Shown: positions 17,151-25,042 of the stretch, piece by piece
Numbering within the stretch: position 1 is the stretch's first letter
Layout: each line of letters begins with the position of its first letter
Assembly: GCA_002491905.1 (NCBI GenBank)
Contig: DKWV01000023.1
Span: forward strand, 1-41,302
DNA: 41,302 nt
Source: Lachnospiraceae bacterium UBA7143
Lineage (GTDB): Bacteria > Bacillota > Clostridia > Lachnospirales > Lachnospiraceae
Reading direction: 5' to 3'
Program-made: the position numbers and the translations under genes
Notes under the pieces: generated by a model
The model's input: the letters and a program-made list of their open reading frames with translations, nothing else
What the model was told of the DNA's origin: nothing
The model's database searches: none

Positions 17151-17917
17151 TCGCACACCTCGCAAAAATTTTTGATAAAGGATCTTCTGTGAATGGGACA
17201 CGGCCCGTATTTTTTCAGAGCCGCAATATGCGCCTGCGCCCCGTAGCCCTTATTTGAGGCAAACCCGTACACCGGGTAAACTTCGTCGTAATGCACCATC
17301 AGTCGGTCCCGCGTCACCTTCGCCACGATACTGGCCGCGCCGATGGAAATACTCTTGGCGTCCCCTTTGATAATGGGGATCTGCCGTATTGCAACCTCCG
17401 GAATGGTCACCGCGTCATTCAATAAAATATCAGGTGTTACTTCTAGCTTCCCGATGGCTTCCCGCATTGCCTCATAAGTAGCCTGCAGAATGTTGATCTC
17501 GTCAATCCGTTCCGGCGTGCTGTAACCCAGGCCCACAGCCACCGCCTTTTCCATAATGACGTCATAAAGCTCCTCTCTCTTTTTTTCGGAGAGTTTCTTG
17601 GAATCGTTGATATATAAAATATCACAATCTTTCGGCAAAATAACCGCCCCGGCCACCACCGGCCCGGCAAGCGGTCCTCTTCCCACCTCGTCGATGCCGC
17701 AGATATGGGCATAAGCGGCATATTCTTTCTCGTAGCGCTTAAGCACCTCCGTCCTCTTTACTTCCTTCTCATAAGAAAGAATACGGTTTTTCGCCCTGGA
17801 AATCTCAGCCTGCACCCCCGCCCTTTCATCCGCCTCATATTGTGATAACAAAACAGGCAGCTCCCCGATCGTTGCCGCCTGCAATTTTCTCCTGACAGTA
17901 CCTATATTTTCCGCCAT
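17147..17917 (-). CDS. rnhB: Ribonuclease HII
   Basis: 256 residues from the ATG at 17917 (GTGGAGGAAAAG upstream); the open frame reaches 18025, but that would cross a terminator-like hairpin and overlap lepB. It cleaves the RNA strand of RNA-DNA hybrids and single ribonucleotides in DNA. The type 2 RNase H core is clear: GIDEVGRGPLAGPVVAGAV with the catalytic Asp-Glu, INDSKKLSEKKRE, KGDAKSISIGAASIVAKVTRDR, and YGFASNKGYG. An N-terminal extension of about 70 residues is usual in Firmicutes RnhB. Confidence 0.97.
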   Translation of the reverse strand: MAENIGTVRRKLQAATIGELPVLLSQYEADERAGVQAEISRAKNRILSYEKEVKRTEVLKRYEKEYAAYAHICGIDEVGRGPLAGPVVAGAVILPKDCDILYINDSKKLSEKKREELYDVIMEKAVAVGLGYSTPERIDEINILQATYEAMREAIGKLEVTPDILLNDAVTIPEVAIRQIPIIKGDAKSISIGAASIVAKVTRDRLMVHYDEVYPVYGFASNKGYGAQAHIAALKKYGPCPIHRRSFIKNFCEVCD

Positions 17918-17952
17918 CTTTTCCTCCACGCCGGAACTTTTTTGCAAAAGCC

Positions 17953-17980
17953 GCAGGCCGGATCTTGAGTCCGGCCCTGC
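17953..17980 (-). terminator. Terminator-like hairpin between lepB and rnhB
   Basis: GCAGGCCGGA (17953-17962) pairs with TCCGGCCCTGC (17970-17980) with one bulged base. On the minus strand it is followed only by GGCTTTTGC, so it is a weak or partial terminator. Confidence 0.45.
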
Positions 17981-18002
17981 TTTCCCGCTCCTTAAGACCG
18001 CA

Positions 18003-18542
18003 TCAGCGGTGTTTGATAAACCCAAACTTGTTAAGCGGCCAGATCCGCAGCCACGCCCTGCCGATGATATTCTCCCTCTTTATGTTGCCCACCGAGGGAT
18101 CCCTGCCGTCTACACTGTCGTTCCTGTTGTCCCCCAGTACGAAATATTCATCCTTTCCCAGCTTGATCGGATCGCATGCCCTGCCGGGATTGGCAATCAC
18201 TTCCTTGCCGTAGGATTCCTCGAGCACCACGCCGTCCACGTAGATATTGCCCTCCTCGTCGATCTGCACCGTCTCGCCGGGCAGTCCTATGATCCGCTTG
18301 ATAAAATAGGTTTCCTCCTTCTGCAGAAAAGGAAATACAATAATATCATAGCGCTCCGGGTCCCGGAAACGGTAGCTCAGCTTATCCACAATCAGATTAT
18401 CTTCCGTGCTGAGCGTCGGCTCCATAGAGCTTCCCTGCACCTGCGTCCTCTGTCCCACGAAATGGATCACCAGATAAACAAGACATAAAACGCCCAGCAG
18501 ATACAGACTGGTATTTAAAATTTCACGCAGTACTTTCTTCAC
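18003..18542 (-). CDS. lepB: Signal peptidase I (first of two)
   Basis: 179 residues from a GTG at 18542 that overlaps the rbgA stop as GTGA and has AGGAGGAAGAGCAAAA in front. One N-terminal membrane helix (about 10-30) anchors it, with the catalytic domain outside the cell. The catalytic Ser lies in QGSSMEPTL and the general-base Lys in YFIKRIIGLPGE; the closing motif VLGDNRNDSVDGRDPSVGNI is complete. It removes signal peptides from Sec- and Tat-exported proteins. A second copy lies at 19428-20012, the other side of rbgA. Confidence 0.96.
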   Translation of the reverse strand: MKKVLREILNTSLYLLGVLCLVYLVIHFVGQRTQVQGSSMEPTLSTEDNLIVDKLSYRFRDPERYDIIVFPFLQKEETYFIKRIIGLPGETVQIDEEGNIYVDGVVLEESYGKEVIANPGRACDPIKLGKDEYFVLGDNRNDSVDGRDPSVGNIKRENIIGRAWLRIWPLNKFGFIKHR

Positions 18543-19414
18543 TTTTGCTCTTCCTCCTGCATTTCCCCACATATTTCCAATGTAATTCTGCCTATCCTGC
18601 CGCTCCGAAAATCATCCATCAAAAGGGCCGCCGCCCTCTCATAGTCCGGTTCCTGTCCCTTTTTATAGCACCCACGGTTCTCACAGATAAGCGTGAGCGT
18701 CTTTACGGGCGAAAGCGCTTCTCCCGGCTCCTCTATCTGATAGCGGTTAAGCAGCGGTTCCCTGTAATATTTAAGAAGATAGGCCAGCAGTTCCTGCGCC
18801 AGCTCCGTCATCTGCAGGATTTCGTCATTCATGGAGCCGATCATAGCAAGCCGTTTTCCCACTTCCTCGCTCTCAAACTTTGGCCATAGAATACCCGGCG
18901 TATCTAAAAGCTCCAGCTCCTTATTCAGCCTGATCCACTGCTTTCCCTTGGTCACGCCCGGTTTATTTCCCGTCTTCGCGCACGCCTTTCCCGCAAAAGA
19001 ATTGATAAAGGTGGATTTCCCCACATTGGGAATACCGACCACAATCGCCCTGACAGGGCGGTTTTTGATGCCCCGTTTTCTGTCCCGCTCTATCTTCTCC
19101 CGGCATGCCTCCTGCACCTTGGGCTGGATCGCCCTAAGTCCCTGACCCGTTTTCGCATTGACCTCCAGGACATGAAAGCCGCGCTCCTTAAAATACGCCA
19201 TCCAGCGTTTATTCGCCGCCGGATCCGCCAGATCCGATTTATTTAGAAGAATCAGCCGTGATTTATTCTTCCCAAGCTCGTCAATGTCCGGATTTCTGCT
19301 GGACAGAGGAATCCTTGCATCCACCAGCTCGATCACCAGGTCAATGAGGCTGATATTTTCCTGCATCATGCGTTTCGCCTTCGTCATGTGCCCCGGATAC
19401 CACTGATAATTCAT
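18539..19414 (-). CDS. rbgA: Ribosome biogenesis GTPase RbgA (YlqF)
   Basis: 291 residues. RbgA is a circularly permuted GTPase needed for late assembly of the 50S subunit. The permutation is visible: the G4 motif LLNKSDLADP (about 55) comes before the P-loop VGIPNVGKSTFIN (about 125) and DTPGILWPK. The N-terminus MNYQWYPGHMTKAKRMM is typical, and the C-terminal helical domain is present. It sits between two lepB genes, 13 bases after the upstream one, and downstream of rplS, as in B. subtilis. Confidence 0.97.
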   Translation of the reverse strand: MNYQWYPGHMTKAKRMMQENISLIDLVIELVDARIPLSSRNPDIDELGKNKSRLILLNKSDLADPAANKRWMAYFKERGFHVLEVNAKTGQGLRAIQPKVQEACREKIERDRKRGIKNRPVRAIVVGIPNVGKSTFINSFAGKACAKTGNKPGVTKGKQWIRLNKELELLDTPGILWPKFESEEVGKRLAMIGSMNDEILQMTELAQELLAYLLKYYREPLLNRYQIEEPGEALSPVKTLTLICENRGCYKKGQEPDYERAAALLMDDFRSGRIGRITLEICGEMQEEEQK

Positions 19415-19427
19415 TCCATAGCCCTTT

Positions 19428-20012
19428 CTATTCGATCATTCCCATAGTATCATCCTCCATCGCCATATGGAACCATGCTTTGCCAATGATATTATCCTTC
19501 CTGACCGCACCGATATTACCCGACCGGCTGTCCTCGCTGCTGTTGCGGTTATCCCCCAGCACAAAGAACTCGTCGCCCGCAAGCAGCAGCTCGTTCTGCG
19601 CGATGCCCGGATCTATGATCTTGTCAAACTGCTCGTTCTCCGAAAGGAGCACCCCGTCTATGTACACGCCTCCCTCTTTGATCTGCACGGTTTCTCCCGG
19701 CAGCCCCACCACACGTTTTACGTAGTAGTGGGAATTCTGGTTGCCGTTTGGCAGAAAAACGATCACATCGCCCCGTCTGGGTGTCGATATGCGGTAGAGA
19801 ATGCGGTTCATCAGGATTTCCTGCCCGTTATGCAAAGCCGGTTCCATAGAATCGCCAATTACGCTGGTGCGCATCCCAATGGAAAAAACAAGGACAAAAG
19901 CCAGAAAAACGGCGACCGCGCCGCCCACGAGCAGCTCCACCACATCTTTCAGCAGTTTCGGATCAAGCCTTTTCTTTTTCTGATAAAAGGTTAAGCCCTT
20001 TCTTCTCGCCAT
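19428..20012 (-). CDS. lepB: Signal peptidase I (second of two)
   Basis: 194 residues, with ATG after GGAGAGCATAAG. It has a basic N-terminus of about 25 residues, one membrane helix (about 26-48), catalytic Ser in GDSMEPAL, catalytic Lys in YYVKRVVGLPGE, and VLGDNRNSSEDSRSGNIG near the end. The active-site motifs match the other copy but the rest has diverged, so this is an older duplication rather than a recent one. It lies directly after the rplS terminator, so it may be read through from rplS or have its own weak start. Confidence 0.96.
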   Translation of the reverse strand: MARRKGLTFYQKKKRLDPKLLKDVVELLVGGAVAVFLAFVLVFSIGMRTSVIGDSMEPALHNGQEILMNRILYRISTPRRGDVIVFLPNGNQNSHYYVKRVVGLPGETVQIKEGGVYIDGVLLSENEQFDKIIDPGIAQNELLLAGDEFFVLGDNRNSSEDSRSGNIGAVRKDNIIGKAWFHMAMEDDTMGMIE

Positions 20013-20044
20013 CTTATGCTCTCCACTGAACGTTTATAGTAAAA

Positions 20045-20076
20045 ACAGATACCCCGAATTACTCTGAGGTATCTGT
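20045..20076 (-). terminator. Intrinsic terminator of rplS
   Basis: ACAGATACC (20045-20053) pairs perfectly with GGTATCTGT (20068-20076). On the minus strand the stem is followed by a T run. Confidence 0.8.
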
Positions 20077-20093
20077 TCCATCATCATTTCCGC

Positions 20094-20441
20094 TTATTTA
20101 ACCAGTTCTTTCACTTTCGCTTTCTTACCGACGCGGTCTCTCAGGTAATTCAATTTAGCACGTCTCACCTTACCTCTTCTGACAACTTCAACCTTCTCCA
20201 CATTCGGGGAATGCATCGGCCAGGTCTTCTCAACGCCCACGCCGTTAGATACCTTGCGCACCGTGAAAGTTGTTCTGTTGCCGCCGCCCTGAATCTTCAA
20301 AACGGTTCCCTCAAACACCTGAATTCTCTCGCGGTTACCTTCCTTGATCTTGCCGTACACCTTAACGGTGTCGCCCACACGGAAGTCGCTTACGTTCTCT
20401 TTTAACTGTTCCGCTTCAATTTCTCTGATGATGTCGTTCAT
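20094..20441 (-). CDS. rplS: 50S ribosomal protein L19
   Basis: 115 residues, full length, with AGGAGG upstream. L19 sits at the 30S-50S interface. Typical motifs are FRVGDTVKVYGKIKEGNRERIQ, FEGTVLKIQGGGNRTTFTVRK, GVGVEKTWPMHSPNVEKVEVVRRG and KLNYLRDRVGKKAKVKE. It is separated from trmD by about 160 bases holding a candidate promoter and a hairpin leader, and it is followed by a strong terminator, so it can be expressed independently of trmD and rimM. Confidence 0.98.
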   Translation of the reverse strand: MNDIIREIEAEQLKENVSDFRVGDTVKVYGKIKEGNRERIQVFEGTVLKIQGGGNRTTFTVRKVSNGVGVEKTWPMHSPNVEKVEVVRRGKVRRAKLNYLRDRVGKKAKVKELVK

Positions 20442-20463
20442 AATTCTCCTCCTGATATGCTCC

Positions 20464-20539
20464 GGATGTTCTTAATACGTCTGTAGCAGAGGACCATCCT
20501 TCATCACAACATTTATAATTTACCATACAATGGGCGCAA
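20464..20539 (-). promoter_or_regulatory. Candidate rplS promoter and structured leader (possible L19 leader)
   Basis: Minus strand: TTGCGC (20534-20539), a 16-base spacer, then TATAAA (20512-20517). The leader can fold GGATG/CATCC (20495-20499 with 20464-20468) around a TCTG/CAGA hairpin, just before the AGGAGG site. An L19 leader RNA is known in Firmicutes; whether this matches it needs a covariance search. Confidence 0.4.
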
Positions 20540-20600
20540 ATGCAAGCCCATGTTTTCTCTTTTGCGGTTCATTCGGGTCAAATCTACCGGGCCATCCCTA

Positions 20601-21332
20601 TCATTTCCGACGTTTCTTCTCCACAGGCGGATGCGTCTCCATATACTTCTCATAAAGATCCGGCCTTCTCTCCTTCGTCCGCGCAAGCGCCTGTTCCAGC
20701 CTCCAGGCATCCACCTTCGCGTGATCGCCCGAAAGCAGAACCTCCGGCACCCGTTTCCCGTGCCAGATCTCCGGCCTGGAGTACTGCGGGTATTCCAGAA
20801 GGCCGTCTCCGAAGGACTCCGTCTCCGCCGATTCCCCGTTGTGCAGAACGCCCGGCACCAGTCTGGCAATGGCGTCCACCATCACCATCGCGGCCAGCTC
20901 TCCCCCGGTGAGCACATAGTCCCCCAGGGAAATCTCGTCCGTGACGATCTCCTGAAGCACCCTCTCGTCGATTCCCTCATAATGCCCGCAGAGAAAAATC
21001 AGCTCCTCCTCCCCGGATAGTTCCTTCGCCAGCTCCTGATGAAACGTTTTCCCCTGTGGGGTGACATAGATAACGCGGTATGCCCTATCAAGACCAATTC
21101 GGTCAATCACAGACTGACAGGCGTCATAAACCGGCTGGGCCTGCATCAGCATTCCGGCGCCGCCGCCATATGTGTAATCGTCCACCTTGCCGTGCTTATC
21201 CGCCGTAAAGTCCCGGATGTTAACCGCCTCTATCGCTATGTCACCCCGCGCCGCCGCCCGGCCTAAGATGCTGGTGTGCAGCCCCTGCATAACCATTTCG
21301 GGAAATAGCGTCAGTATATGGAAGTTTAGCAT
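20601..21332 (-). CDS. trmD: tRNA (guanine-N1)-methyltransferase TrmD
   Basis: 243 residues from the ATG at 21332 (GGGAGGATGTGTT upstream); the open frame to 21419 overlaps rimM and is not used. TrmD methylates G37 of certain tRNAs with S-adenosylmethionine and prevents +1 frameshifting. The trefoil-knot SPOUT motifs are present: LTLFPEM, DYTYGGGAGMLMQ, YVTPQGKTF, LICGHYEG-type (FLCGHYEGIDERV), and DEISLGDYVLTGGELAAMV. It follows rimM by 20 bases. Confidence 0.98.
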   Translation of the reverse strand: MLNFHILTLFPEMVMQGLHTSILGRAAARGDIAIEAVNIRDFTADKHGKVDDYTYGGGAGMLMQAQPVYDACQSVIDRIGLDRAYRVIYVTPQGKTFHQELAKELSGEEELIFLCGHYEGIDERVLQEIVTDEISLGDYVLTGGELAAMVMVDAIARLVPGVLHNGESAETESFGDGLLEYPQYSRPEIWHGKRVPEVLLSGDHAKVDAWRLEQALARTKERRPDLYEKYMETHPPVEKKRRK

Positions 21333-21352
21333 AACACATCCTCCCGCCGTTT

Positions 21353-21859
21353 TTACAACAATCCGTCCATCACATGAATTTCCATCACATGTCTGTCCAC
21401 GTCGACATTTCTGATACACTCTTTGATCGCGGGGAGCAGAACATCAGCCGCATCCTCCCTGCTCACCACATAGACATCGTTTGCGCCGGTTGCAAGCACT
21501 TCCTTCAATACGCCGAAGTCCTCCCCTGCATCCGTCACGACCTTCATACCGATCATATCCGCCACAAAATATTCATCCTTGTCGAGCCTGACCGCCTTGT
21601 CGCGGGTGACCAGAAGTTTCCCCTGTTTATATTTCTCCACATCATTGATGGAATCAAATCCCCTGAATTTCAAGATCACAAACTGTTTAAAAAACTTGAC
21701 GCCCTCGATCTCCAGGGAAAGTCTCTCTCTCCCGGTATCCAAAGTGACCTCTTTAAGCCTCTTAAAACGGCCCGCATCGTCCGTGGTAGGAAACACCTTT
21801 ACCTCGCCCCGGATACCGTGGGTCTGCGTAATCACACCCACCTGTAACTCGTCATTCAT
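21353..21859 (-). CDS. rimM: 16S rRNA processing protein RimM
   Basis: 168 residues, with ATG after GAGGAGAATATT. RimM helps mature the 3' domain of the 30S subunit and binds S19. The N-terminal part (LQVGVITQTHGIRGEVKVFPTTD) and the C-terminal PRC-barrel (YFVADMIGMKVVTDAG, VLLPAIKECIRNVD) are typical. It comes after khpA, separated by a terminator-like hairpin that could lower rimM-trmD expression relative to rpsP-khpA. Confidence 0.97.
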   Translation of the reverse strand: MNDELQVGVITQTHGIRGEVKVFPTTDDAGRFKRLKEVTLDTGRERLSLEIEGVKFFKQFVILKFRGFDSINDVEKYKQGKLLVTRDKAVRLDKDEYFVADMIGMKVVTDAGEDFGVLKEVLATGANDVYVVSREDAADVLLPAIKECIRNVDVDRHVMEIHVMDGLL

Positions 21860-21878
21860 AATATTCTCCTCAAAAGGA

Positions 21879-21906
21879 AAGCCCCACAGAGGAATCCGTG
21901 AGGCTT
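21879..21906 (-). terminator. Attenuator-like hairpin between khpA and rimM
   Basis: AAGCCCCAC (21879-21887) pairs with GTGAGGCTT (21898-21906), nine pairs with one mispair on this strand (G-U on the transcript). On the minus strand TCCTTTTG follows. A weak terminator inside the operon. Confidence 0.55.
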
Positions 21907-21910
21907 ATCA

Positions 21911-22138
21911 TCAGATGATCTCTACATCCACTCTCTTATTGTCCTTCGAAGACGCCGCCTTGACAACGGAGCGGATCGCCTTCGCGATACGTCCCTGCTT
22001 GCCGATGACCTTACCCATATCGGAGGGCGCCACATGGAGTTCCACGGTAATGTTCTTACCTTCCTCCTTCTGTGTCACCACCACTTCGTCCGGGTTTTCC
22101 ACAAGAGCTTTTGCGATCACTTCAACCAATTCTTTCAT
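21911..22138 (-). CDS. khpA: KH-domain RNA-binding protein KhpA (YlqC)
   Basis: 75 residues, full length. It has a single KH domain with the RNA-binding loop in GKVIGKQGRIAKAIRSVVKAA. KhpA pairs with KhpB (Jag) in Gram-positive bacteria and influences RNA stability, cell division and elongation. It lies between rpsP and rimM, its conserved place in Firmicutes. Confidence 0.96.
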   Translation of the reverse strand: MKELVEVIAKALVENPDEVVVTQKEEGKNITVELHVAPSDMGKVIGKQGRIAKAIRSVVKAASSKDNKRVDVEII

Positions 22139-22169
22139 AGTCCACCTCCAAAAGCGACCTGAAGCCCTC

Positions 22170-22196
22170 GTAACTGTCCTGTACCCTCACAGTTAC
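22170..22196 (-). other. Perfect hairpin between rpsP and khpA
   Basis: GTAACTGT (22170-22177) and ACAGTTAC (22189-22196) form a perfect 8-bp stem with an 11-base loop. No T run follows, so it is more likely an mRNA processing or stability element than a terminator. Confidence 0.45.
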
Positions 22197-22204
22197 AAAA
22201 GCCC

Positions 22205-22450
22205 TTACTTTGTCACGCCTACCGTCTTGAAGATTCTGCTCACGATCTCTGTGGGCTGAGCGCCGTTAGCGAGCCATTTCTTCGCTTCCTCCTCGTTTAC
22301 CTTGTAGGTGCTGGGATCTGTGTTGGGATCGTAGGTACCGATCTCCGCGATGCATCTGCCATCCCTGGGTGATCTGGAATCCGCCACAACAATCCTGTAG
22401 AAAGGATGCTTCTTCTGTCCCATTCTTCTTAATCTGATTTTAACTGCCAT
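22205..22450 (-). CDS. rpsP: 30S ribosomal protein S16
   Basis: 81 residues, full length. The start MAVKIRLRRMGQKKHPFYRIV and then ADSRSPRDGRCIAEIGTYDP are diagnostic. S16 is a primary binder in the 30S body. It is the third gene of the ylxM-ffh-rpsP-khpA-rimM-trmD unit. Confidence 0.98.
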   Translation of the reverse strand: MAVKIRLRRMGQKKHPFYRIVVADSRSPRDGRCIAEIGTYDPNTDPSTYKVNEEEAKKWLANGAQPTEIVSRIFKTVGVTK

Positions 22451-22497
22451 TTCTTTTGCCTCCTGTAAAAATAATTAATTTGTTTTATTTTGAAACC

Positions 22498-23865
22498 CTA
22501 AAATGGGAATTTCATACCGCCTAAGCCCCCGAACATGCCGCGGCCTTTCTTGCCGCCCATCATACCGGGTATCTGTTTCATCATCTTCTGCGACTGCTCA
22601 AACTGCTTGATAAAACGGTTCACCACCGCAATGTCCACCCCGGCTCCCTTGGCAATGCGCCCTTTCCGCCCGGGATTTAAAAGCTTGGGGTTCTGCCGCT
22701 CCTGCGGCGTCATGGAAAGGACGATCGCCTCCATGCGGGCAAGCTGTCTTTCATCCACAGCCGACTCGATATCCGCCATCTTGCTGCCCATGCCGGGCAT
22801 CATACTCAAAACCCCGGAAAGCCCGCCCATGTTCCGCATCTGCTTCATGCTCTCAAGATAATCCTCGAAATCGAACTTGCCCTTCTTCATGCGGGCAGCC
22901 ATCTCTTTTTCCTTGTCTTCGTCTATGTCAAGATTCTGCTGTGCCTTTTCAATCAGGGTGAGCACATCGCCCATCCCCAGAATCCGATTCGCCATGCGGT
23001 CGGGGTAAAACTGCTCCAGATCGGAAAGTTTCTCACCCATACCGATAAAGAGAATCGGCTTTCCCGTGACAGCCTTGATGGAAAGTGCCGCGCCGCCTCT
23101 GGAATCACCGTCCATCTTTGAGAGGATCACCCCGTCTACGCCAACCTTTTCGTCAAAGTCCTTCGCCACGTTGACGGCATCCTGACCGGTCATGGCATCC
23201 ACCACCAGAAGCGTCTGGTGCACCTCCACGTTTTCCTTGATTTCAATCAGCTCCGCCATCATCTCTTCATCTATATGCAGACGGCCCGCCGTATCTAAAA
23301 TCACCACGTTATGGCCGTTCTTCTGGGCATGCTCTATGGCGGCTTTCGCAATATTGACCGGCTTATGGTTTTCCCCCATAGAGAAAACGTCCACCTGCTG
23401 CTTTTCCCCGTTTACCTGCAGCTGCTTAATTGCCGCGGGGCGGTACACGTCACATGCCACGAGAAGCGGCTTTTTGCCCTTTAGTTTCAATTTCCCTGCA
23501 ATCTTCGCCGTGGTCGTTGTTTTACCAGCGCCCTGCAGACCGCACATCATGATGACCGTAATCGCCTTACCGGGCTGCATGGCAATCTCCGTGGTCTCGG
23601 AACCCATCAGGGACACCATTTCCTCGTTCACGATCTTAATGACCATCTGCCCCGGATTTAAGCCGTTCAGCACATCCGCGCCGACAGCCCTCTCCTCCAC
23701 GGACTTCACGAACTGTTTGACCACCTTAAAGTTGACGTCGGCCTCCAGAAGCGCCATCTTAACCTCTTTTAAAGCGGTCTTGACATCCTCCTCGGTCAGG
23801 CGGCCCTTACTTCTCAGGTTCTTGAAAACATTCTGCAGTTTATCCGTCAGACTCTCAAACGCCAT
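22498..23865 (-). CDS. ffh: Signal recognition particle protein Ffh (SRP54)
   Basis: 455 residues from the ATG at 23865 (GGAGAAAGG about ten bases upstream; a GTG at 23886 is possible). Ffh binds signal sequences on the ribosome and delivers them to FtsY, also encoded here (34389). It has an N domain, a GTPase G domain with CGLQGAGKTTTTAKIA, DTAGRLHIDEEMM and LSKMDGDSRGG, and a methionine-rich M domain (GMMGGKKGRGMFGGLGGM at the end) that holds the signal peptide and 4.5S RNA. Confidence 0.98.
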   Translation of the reverse strand: MAFESLTDKLQNVFKNLRSKGRLTEEDVKTALKEVKMALLEADVNFKVVKQFVKSVEERAVGADVLNGLNPGQMVIKIVNEEMVSLMGSETTEIAMQPGKAITVIMMCGLQGAGKTTTTAKIAGKLKLKGKKPLLVACDVYRPAAIKQLQVNGEKQQVDVFSMGENHKPVNIAKAAIEHAQKNGHNVVILDTAGRLHIDEEMMAELIEIKENVEVHQTLLVVDAMTGQDAVNVAKDFDEKVGVDGVILSKMDGDSRGGAALSIKAVTGKPILFIGMGEKLSDLEQFYPDRMANRILGMGDVLTLIEKAQQNLDIDEDKEKEMAARMKKGKFDFEDYLESMKQMRNMGGLSGVLSMMPGMGSKMADIESAVDERQLARMEAIVLSMTPQERQNPKLLNPGRKGRIAKGAGVDIAVVNRFIKQFEQSQKMMKQIPGMMGGKKGRGMFGGLGGMKFPF

Positions 23866-23911
23866 CTGCCATACGCCTTTCTCCACTGTACCGGCATGCC
23901 GTTACAATGTG

Positions 23912-24265
23912 CTATAACTCCTGCATAATCCGGGCCGACAATTCCCTGATCTGCGAACCGTAGGATGCCGGATCCGACAGCTCTCCGCTCTCGTACCGTT
24001 CGGAAAGCCGGTTGATCTGCGATATCTTTTCCTTAATGCTCGTAAACTTCTCCACCAGCTTAAGCTTCTCCTCATATCCGAGAAGTATCTTATCACAGCG
24101 TTTCACAATATCGTGCACTGCCTGTCTGCTGATTCCTTTCGCCTCCGCAATCTCTCCAAGGGAAAGGTTCTCGTACACCACGCCCTCATAAATCTCCTGC
24201 TGGTGTCCGGTCAGCAGTTCTCCATAGAAATCATACAATAAACCCTGTTCTACGATCTTTTCCAT
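23912..24265 (-). CDS. ylxM: YlxM family helix-turn-helix protein
   Basis: 117 residues. A sigma-70 region 4-like helix-turn-helix (LLTGHQQEIYEGVVYENLSL, then GEIAEAKGISRQAVHDIVKR) is followed by a helical tail. Always found next to ffh in Firmicutes and thought to assist the SRP pathway. First gene of the ffh operon; its promoter is at 24351-24379. The ribosome site (GAAGTGATG) is weak, so the start is less certain than the gene itself. Confidence 0.94.
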   Translation of the reverse strand: MEKIVEQGLLYDFYGELLTGHQQEIYEGVVYENLSLGEIAEAKGISRQAVHDIVKRCDKILLGYEEKLKLVEKFTSIKEKISQINRLSERYESGELSDPASYGSQIRELSARIMQEL

Positions 24266-24350
24266 GTTTTCATCACTTCTGCGCCGTTTTTATCCCCGCT
24301 TTGTCCGAACAGCGCACAAAAAGTTTGCGGCAGACATCGCCGACTTTTGC

Positions 24351-24379
24351 ATTTTACTATAAGAGAAATAGTGTGTCAA
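24351..24379 (-). promoter_or_regulatory. Promoter of the ylxM-ffh-rpsP operon
   Basis: Minus strand: consensus TTGACA (24374-24379), a 17-base spacer, then TAAAAT (24351-24356). The leader to ylxM is about 80 bases. The -35 is inside one arm of a perfect 10-bp inverted repeat (24371-24398). Confidence 0.8.
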
Positions 24380-24398
24380 GTATTTTTTCTTGACACAC
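24371..24398 (-). repeat. Perfect inverted repeat over the ylxM -35 box
   Basis: GTGTGTCAAG (24371-24380) and CTTGACACAC (24389-24398), 10 perfect pairs around an 8-base AT loop. No strong T run follows in the direction of the preceding XRE gene. It may be a modest terminator for that gene, an operator for the ffh promoter, or both. Confidence 0.6.
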
Positions 24399-24424
24399 CA
24401 CAAAGAAAACATCCGATAAGACAT

Positions 24425-24943
24425 TTATTTTAATTTCCACAACTGTCTCGCCAAGCGCGCCTTCGCCTCTTTCAACTTGGAAATGTAACGGCTGGAATAT
24501 AAAAACCCCGTCAACAGTGTACCCAGGACAAAGCCCAGGACAGTGCTGACAATCGTTTCATAGGGCTGCGTTCTTTCAAGCCCCGCAATATCTATCACCG
24601 CAAAGATTACCATACCCACAATTGCAAGGACAAACATCGCGCACATTCTCCTGGAAAAAAAGTTCCTCTCCACATTATTGTAATCGGCAATCTTTAACAT
24701 CAGTTCCTCCGTTTTCGTATCCATACTGTTCTCTCTCCTCTCTCCGTCCAATATTTCCCCGACTTCCACCTCATAATATTTAGCCATTTCAATCAGCAGA
24801 TCAAAATCGGGCATTGTCGCGCCGTTTTCCCACCGCGAAACGCTTCTGTTGGATACTCCAAGCATTTCCGCAAGCTCCGCCTGTGTCATCGACTTTTCAC
24901 TTCGCAGTTCTTTTAAGAATAAACCGACCTTTTGTTGATCCAT
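24425..24943 (-). CDS. XRE-family regulator with two C-terminal membrane helices
   Basis: 172 residues from the ATG at 24943 with AAAGGAGGCAGGAACAT in front; the open frame to 25003 is unsupported. The N-terminal Cro/C1-type helix-turn-helix (FLKELRSEKSMTQAELAEML, then GVSNRSVSRWENGATMPDFD) is followed by a short linker. Two hydrophobic helices follow (about 108-132 and 138-160) and a basic tail. This is a membrane-tethered regulator type common in Clostridia. It sits 99 bases after the ABC permease on the same strand, so it may report on the exporter or on the membrane. No target is evident. Confidence 0.88.
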   Translation of the reverse strand: MDQQKVGLFLKELRSEKSMTQAELAEMLGVSNRSVSRWENGATMPDFDLLIEMAKYYEVEVGEILDGERRENSMDTKTEELMLKIADYNNVERNFFSRRMCAMFVLAIVGMVIFAVIDIAGLERTQPYETIVSTVLGFVLGTLLTGFLYSSRYISKLKEAKARLARQLWKLK

Positions 24944-25042
24944 ATGTTCCTGCCTCCTTTCGTCCTTCAACATATTCTTTTTGCCGGAAGAAGTACAGGA
25001 CACAGACTGAGAACAGCTAATTTATTTTCCTGCCGCACACCC

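Noticed and set aside
20530..20551. ATGGGC/GCCCAT hairpin followed by T-rich sequence on the plus strand
   Set aside because: It has terminator shape only on the plus strand, where no gene ends; on the minus strand no T run follows.
24390..24395. TTGACA on the plus strand
   Set aside because: It is only the mirror half of the inverted repeat; there is no good -10 box and no plus-strand gene downstream.
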